64,000 bases of DNA from the NCBI RefSeq assembly GCF_012927265.1, contig NZ_JABBGF010000002.1:372001-436000 (forward strand). Direction: 5' to 3'. Source of the DNA: Chryseobacterium cheonjiense. GTDB taxonomy: Bacteria > Bacteroidota > Bacteroidia > Flavobacteriales > Weeksellaceae. How positions within the stretch are numbered: position 1 is the first letter of the stretch; the number at the start of each line of letters is the position of its first letter. Shown here piece after piece: positions 62,172 to 64,000 of this stretch. The position numbers and the translations under genes are program-made. The notes under the pieces are model-generated. The model did no database searches and had not been told where the DNA came from. It saw nothing but the letters and a program-made list of their open reading frames with translations.

Positions 62172-62423
62172 TTAAAATGTTAATAAAATCCTGTTTTCGA
62201 TTTCATAGAATTTTTCTGTCAAATGTAATGACAAATCTTTCAGAACAGCTTTTCCATATTCTGCTCTATTTTCTCCATTTTGTTCATCCTCCACAATCAT
62301 TCTTCCTATTTCGTAATAGGAAAGTACGATAGTTTGATTTACTGCTACAGCAACTTTTTTTCTTGCATTATCGAGTAATGAAGAAATATTTTGTAAAAGC
62401 TGTGTATTTTGTAAATCTTTCAT
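62172..62423 (-). pseudogene. Truncated DUF1016 (YhcG-type PDDEXK nuclease) remnant
   Basis: An 83-residue frame that matches only the N-terminal domain of DUF1016: VNQTIVLSYYEIGRMIVEDE, then ENRAEYGKAVLKDLSLHLTEKF. After LTEKF, where the family continues with GRGFS-type text, the frame changes to YEIENRILLTF and stops. The C-terminal PDDEXK nuclease domain is missing, so a deletion has removed it. The remnant may be silent or serve as a small binding domain. Full copies are often linked to restriction or defence islands. Confidence 0.7.
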
Positions 62424-62499
62424 TTTGAAAAAATATATCTAAATTTTATTTTATCACTGAATTTCACGCAGCCCGACTTTAGTGACTAGAAAAAGGAAG

Positions 62500-62518
62500 T
62501 CCTTCGACAAGCTCAGGA
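62500..62518. repeat. TCCTTCGACAAGCTCAGGA repeat
   Basis: A 19-bp partly palindromic sequence (TCCT...AGGA) of a type scattered through many bacterial genomes. It lies between miaB and the DUF1016 remnant and is probably a dispersed extragenic repeat. Confidence 0.6.
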
Positions 62519-62543
62519 TAGACTCCAAACCTGCCCAAATAAT

Positions 62544-63980
62544 CTACTTCACGGTTTCCCCTAAAAGTGTGCCCTGTGTATTATCAAAAACAAAAACGTC
62601 CACAATGTCACCAATTTTCTGTCCTTCCAGTTTATCAAAAACGCAAACAGCATTCTGGGAATTTCTTCCTTTCCATTGGTTTTCATTCTTTTTGGAAGTT
62701 CCTTCGATTAAGATCTGATGGGTTCTTCCTACATAAGATTTCATTCTGTTTCTGGACAATTCTCCCTGTAAAGCAATAACTTCAGCCAAACGTCTCTGTT
62801 TAACATCAGCCGGAATATTGTCCTCCATTTTCTTGTGAGCAGGCGTTCCAGGCCTTTCTGAATAGGCAAACATATAACCGTAGTCATACTCTACTTCTCT
62901 CATTAAGCTTAATGTATCCTGGTGGTCTTCCTCTGTTTCATTGCAGAAACCAACGATCATATCCTGAGAAAAAGCGACTTCCGGAACGATTTCTTTGGCT
63001 TTTTTAATTAAATCTAAATATTCTTCGCGGGTATGCTGTCTGTTCATTGCCAAAAGCATATTATTGCTTCCGCTCTGAACTGGTAAATGCACATATTTAC
63101 AGATATTGTCGTGCTTCGCCATCATTCTAAATACGTCCAGACTCATATCTTGAGGATTTGAGGTTGAAAAACGGATTCTCATCTGAGGAACTGCTTTTGC
63201 TACTAAATCCAGCAATTGCGCAAAATTAACAGCAGTTGCTTTCTGCATTTCAGATGCTTTGATAAAATCTTTTTTCGGGCCGCCCCCGTACCAAAGATAG
63301 GAGTCTACATTCTGCCCTAAAAGTGTTATTTCTTTATATCCGTTTTCCCACAGGCTTCGGCATTCTTCTAAAATTGAATGCGGATCGCGGCTTCTTTCGC
63401 GACCTCTGGTGAACGGAACAACACAAAATGTGCACATATTATCACAACCCCTGGTAATGGTAACATAAGCCGTAACACCGTTCCCTCCGAGACGGACAGG
63501 ATTGATGTCTGCATACGTTTCTTCTTTGGAAAGAATTACATTAATGGCGTCTCTTCCATCTTCGGTTTCTTTCAAAAGATTCGGTAAATCACGGTATGCA
63601 TCGGGACCCACTACAAGATCTACCAACTGCTCTTCTTCCAGGAATTTTGTTTTCAGCCTTTCCGCCATGCAGCCCAAAACCCCAACCGTCATATTGGGCT
63701 TCTCTTTTTTCAAATTTTTGAATTGGGACAGTCGCATTCTCACCGTTTGCTCTGCTTTTTCACGGATGGAACATGTATTGAGAAGGATAAGATCTGCTTC
63801 TTCTACTTTAAGTGTTGTATTATAACCCTGTTCGTTAAGAATGGATGCAACAATCTCGGAGTCGGAGAAATTCATCTGACATCCATAGCTTTCCAGAAAC
63901 AATTTCTTAGAATTGCCGTCTTTTTCAGCAATCGCAAAAGCTTCTCCCTGTTTTGTTTCGTCTATATATTTTTCCTGCAC
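62544..63980 (-). CDS. miaB: tRNA-2-methylthio-N6-dimethylallyladenosine synthase
   Basis: A 478-residue radical-SAM enzyme that adds a methylthio group to i6A37 of tRNA. The N-terminal UPF0004 domain has cluster ligands Cys34, Cys70 and Cys104. The radical-SAM motif C-x3-C-x2-C is Cys179, Cys183 and Cys186 in [12 protein letters not shown]. The C-terminal TRAM domain (about 410-478) binds tRNA. It has an N-terminal extension of about 25 residues. Its start lies 20 nt from the window end, so its upstream region is cut off. Confidence 0.96.
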   Translation of the reverse strand: MQEKYIDETKQGEAFAIAEKDGNSKKLFLESYGCQMNFSDSEIVASILNEQGYNTTLKVEEADLILLNTCSIREKAEQTVRMRLSQFKNLKKEKPNMTVGVLGCMAERLKTKFLEEEQLVDLVVGPDAYRDLPNLLKETEDGRDAINVILSKEETYADINPVRLGGNGVTAYVTITRGCDNMCTFCVVPFTRGRERSRDPHSILEECRSLWENGYKEITLLGQNVDSYLWYGGGPKKDFIKASEMQKATAVNFAQLLDLVAKAVPQMRIRFSTSNPQDMSLDVFRMMAKHDNICKYVHLPVQSGSNNMLLAMNRQHTREEYLDLIKKAKEIVPEVAFSQDMIVGFCNETEEDHQDTLSLMREVEYDYGYMFAYSERPGTPAHKKMEDNIPADVKQRRLAEVIALQGELSRNRMKSYVGRTHQILIEGTSKKNENQWKGRNSQNAVCVFDKLEGQKIGDIVDVFVFDNTQGTLLGETVK

Positions 63981-64000
63981 GATAATCTTATTTAAGGTTT

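Overview
The window looks like a chromosomal segment of a Flavobacteriia/Weeksellaceae bacterium, most like Chryseobacterium. The reasons are low GC, the Bacteroidota promoter box TAnnTTTG ahead of many genes, and family-typical genes (GlnN-type glutamine synthetase, DUF4835, DUF5687, Bacteroidota-type RNA polymerase omega). The gene order bamD-rpoZ-coaBC-DUF4835-recN and the block sigma54 regulator-membrane protein-LptE also fit. No rRNA, tRNA, CRISPR array, transposase or prophage was seen. All identifications come from reading motifs and remembered family features; no database search was run.

Layout. 0-3.6 kb: a TetR regulator (cut by the window edge) and a thiolase, hotdog thioesterase and FabF-type synthase, a small acyl-CoA/acyl-ACP operon. 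3.6-10 kb: cupin, L,D-transpeptidase-like protein, MsrB, DUF445 protein, lipoprotein, PyrD and TruC-like synthase, with several dispersed repeats between genes. 10-14.4 kb: GlyS, a serine hydrolase and UmuC. 14.4-18.3 kb: the most interesting region (below). 18.3-32.9 kb: TadA, CoaX, an XRE regulator, a metallopeptidase lipoprotein with a low-GC tail and partner gene, an M1 peptidase, a lipoprotein C39 peptidase, a nucleosidase-like protein, GlnN, an NlpC/P60 lipoprotein and a pentapeptide-repeat protein. 33-38.7 kb: the cell-shape operon mreB-mreC-mreD-mrdA-rodA. 39-43 kb: hemA-hemC-hemD-hemE. 43-54 kb: nitroreductase, an ABC exporter pair, RecN, DUF4835, a three-gene plus-strand cassette, CoaBC, RpoZ and BamD. 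54-64 kb: TetR, TatD-like hydrolase, TcdA, RnpA, envelope genes including LptE, a sigma54 activator, a truncated DUF1016 gene and MiaB.

The best candidate for an undescribed system is at 14,481-18,294. Four promoters there share an 18-bp partly palindromic element (consensus YACGWCANGTTYTGTCGY), each with exactly 14 nt between the TG of its right arm and a TAnnTTTG box. They precede (1) an M15 endolysin-like peptidase without a signal peptide, (2) a patatin-like phospholipase, (3) a small broken acidic ORF and (4) an HTH-WYL regulator, the natural candidate to bind the element and control itself. A peptidoglycan-cutting enzyme and a membrane-lipid-cutting enzyme under one WYL-linked element suggest a stress- or phage-induced lytic or abortive programme. 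That function is inference; the shared promoter architecture is seen directly.

A second candidate is the lipoprotein at 20,727-22,415. It has an HEVVH motif, its GC falls sharply toward the C-terminus, and it abuts a low-GC lipoprotein gene, resembling a modular toxin-immunity pair. The window also carries several families of short intergenic repeats, described individually.
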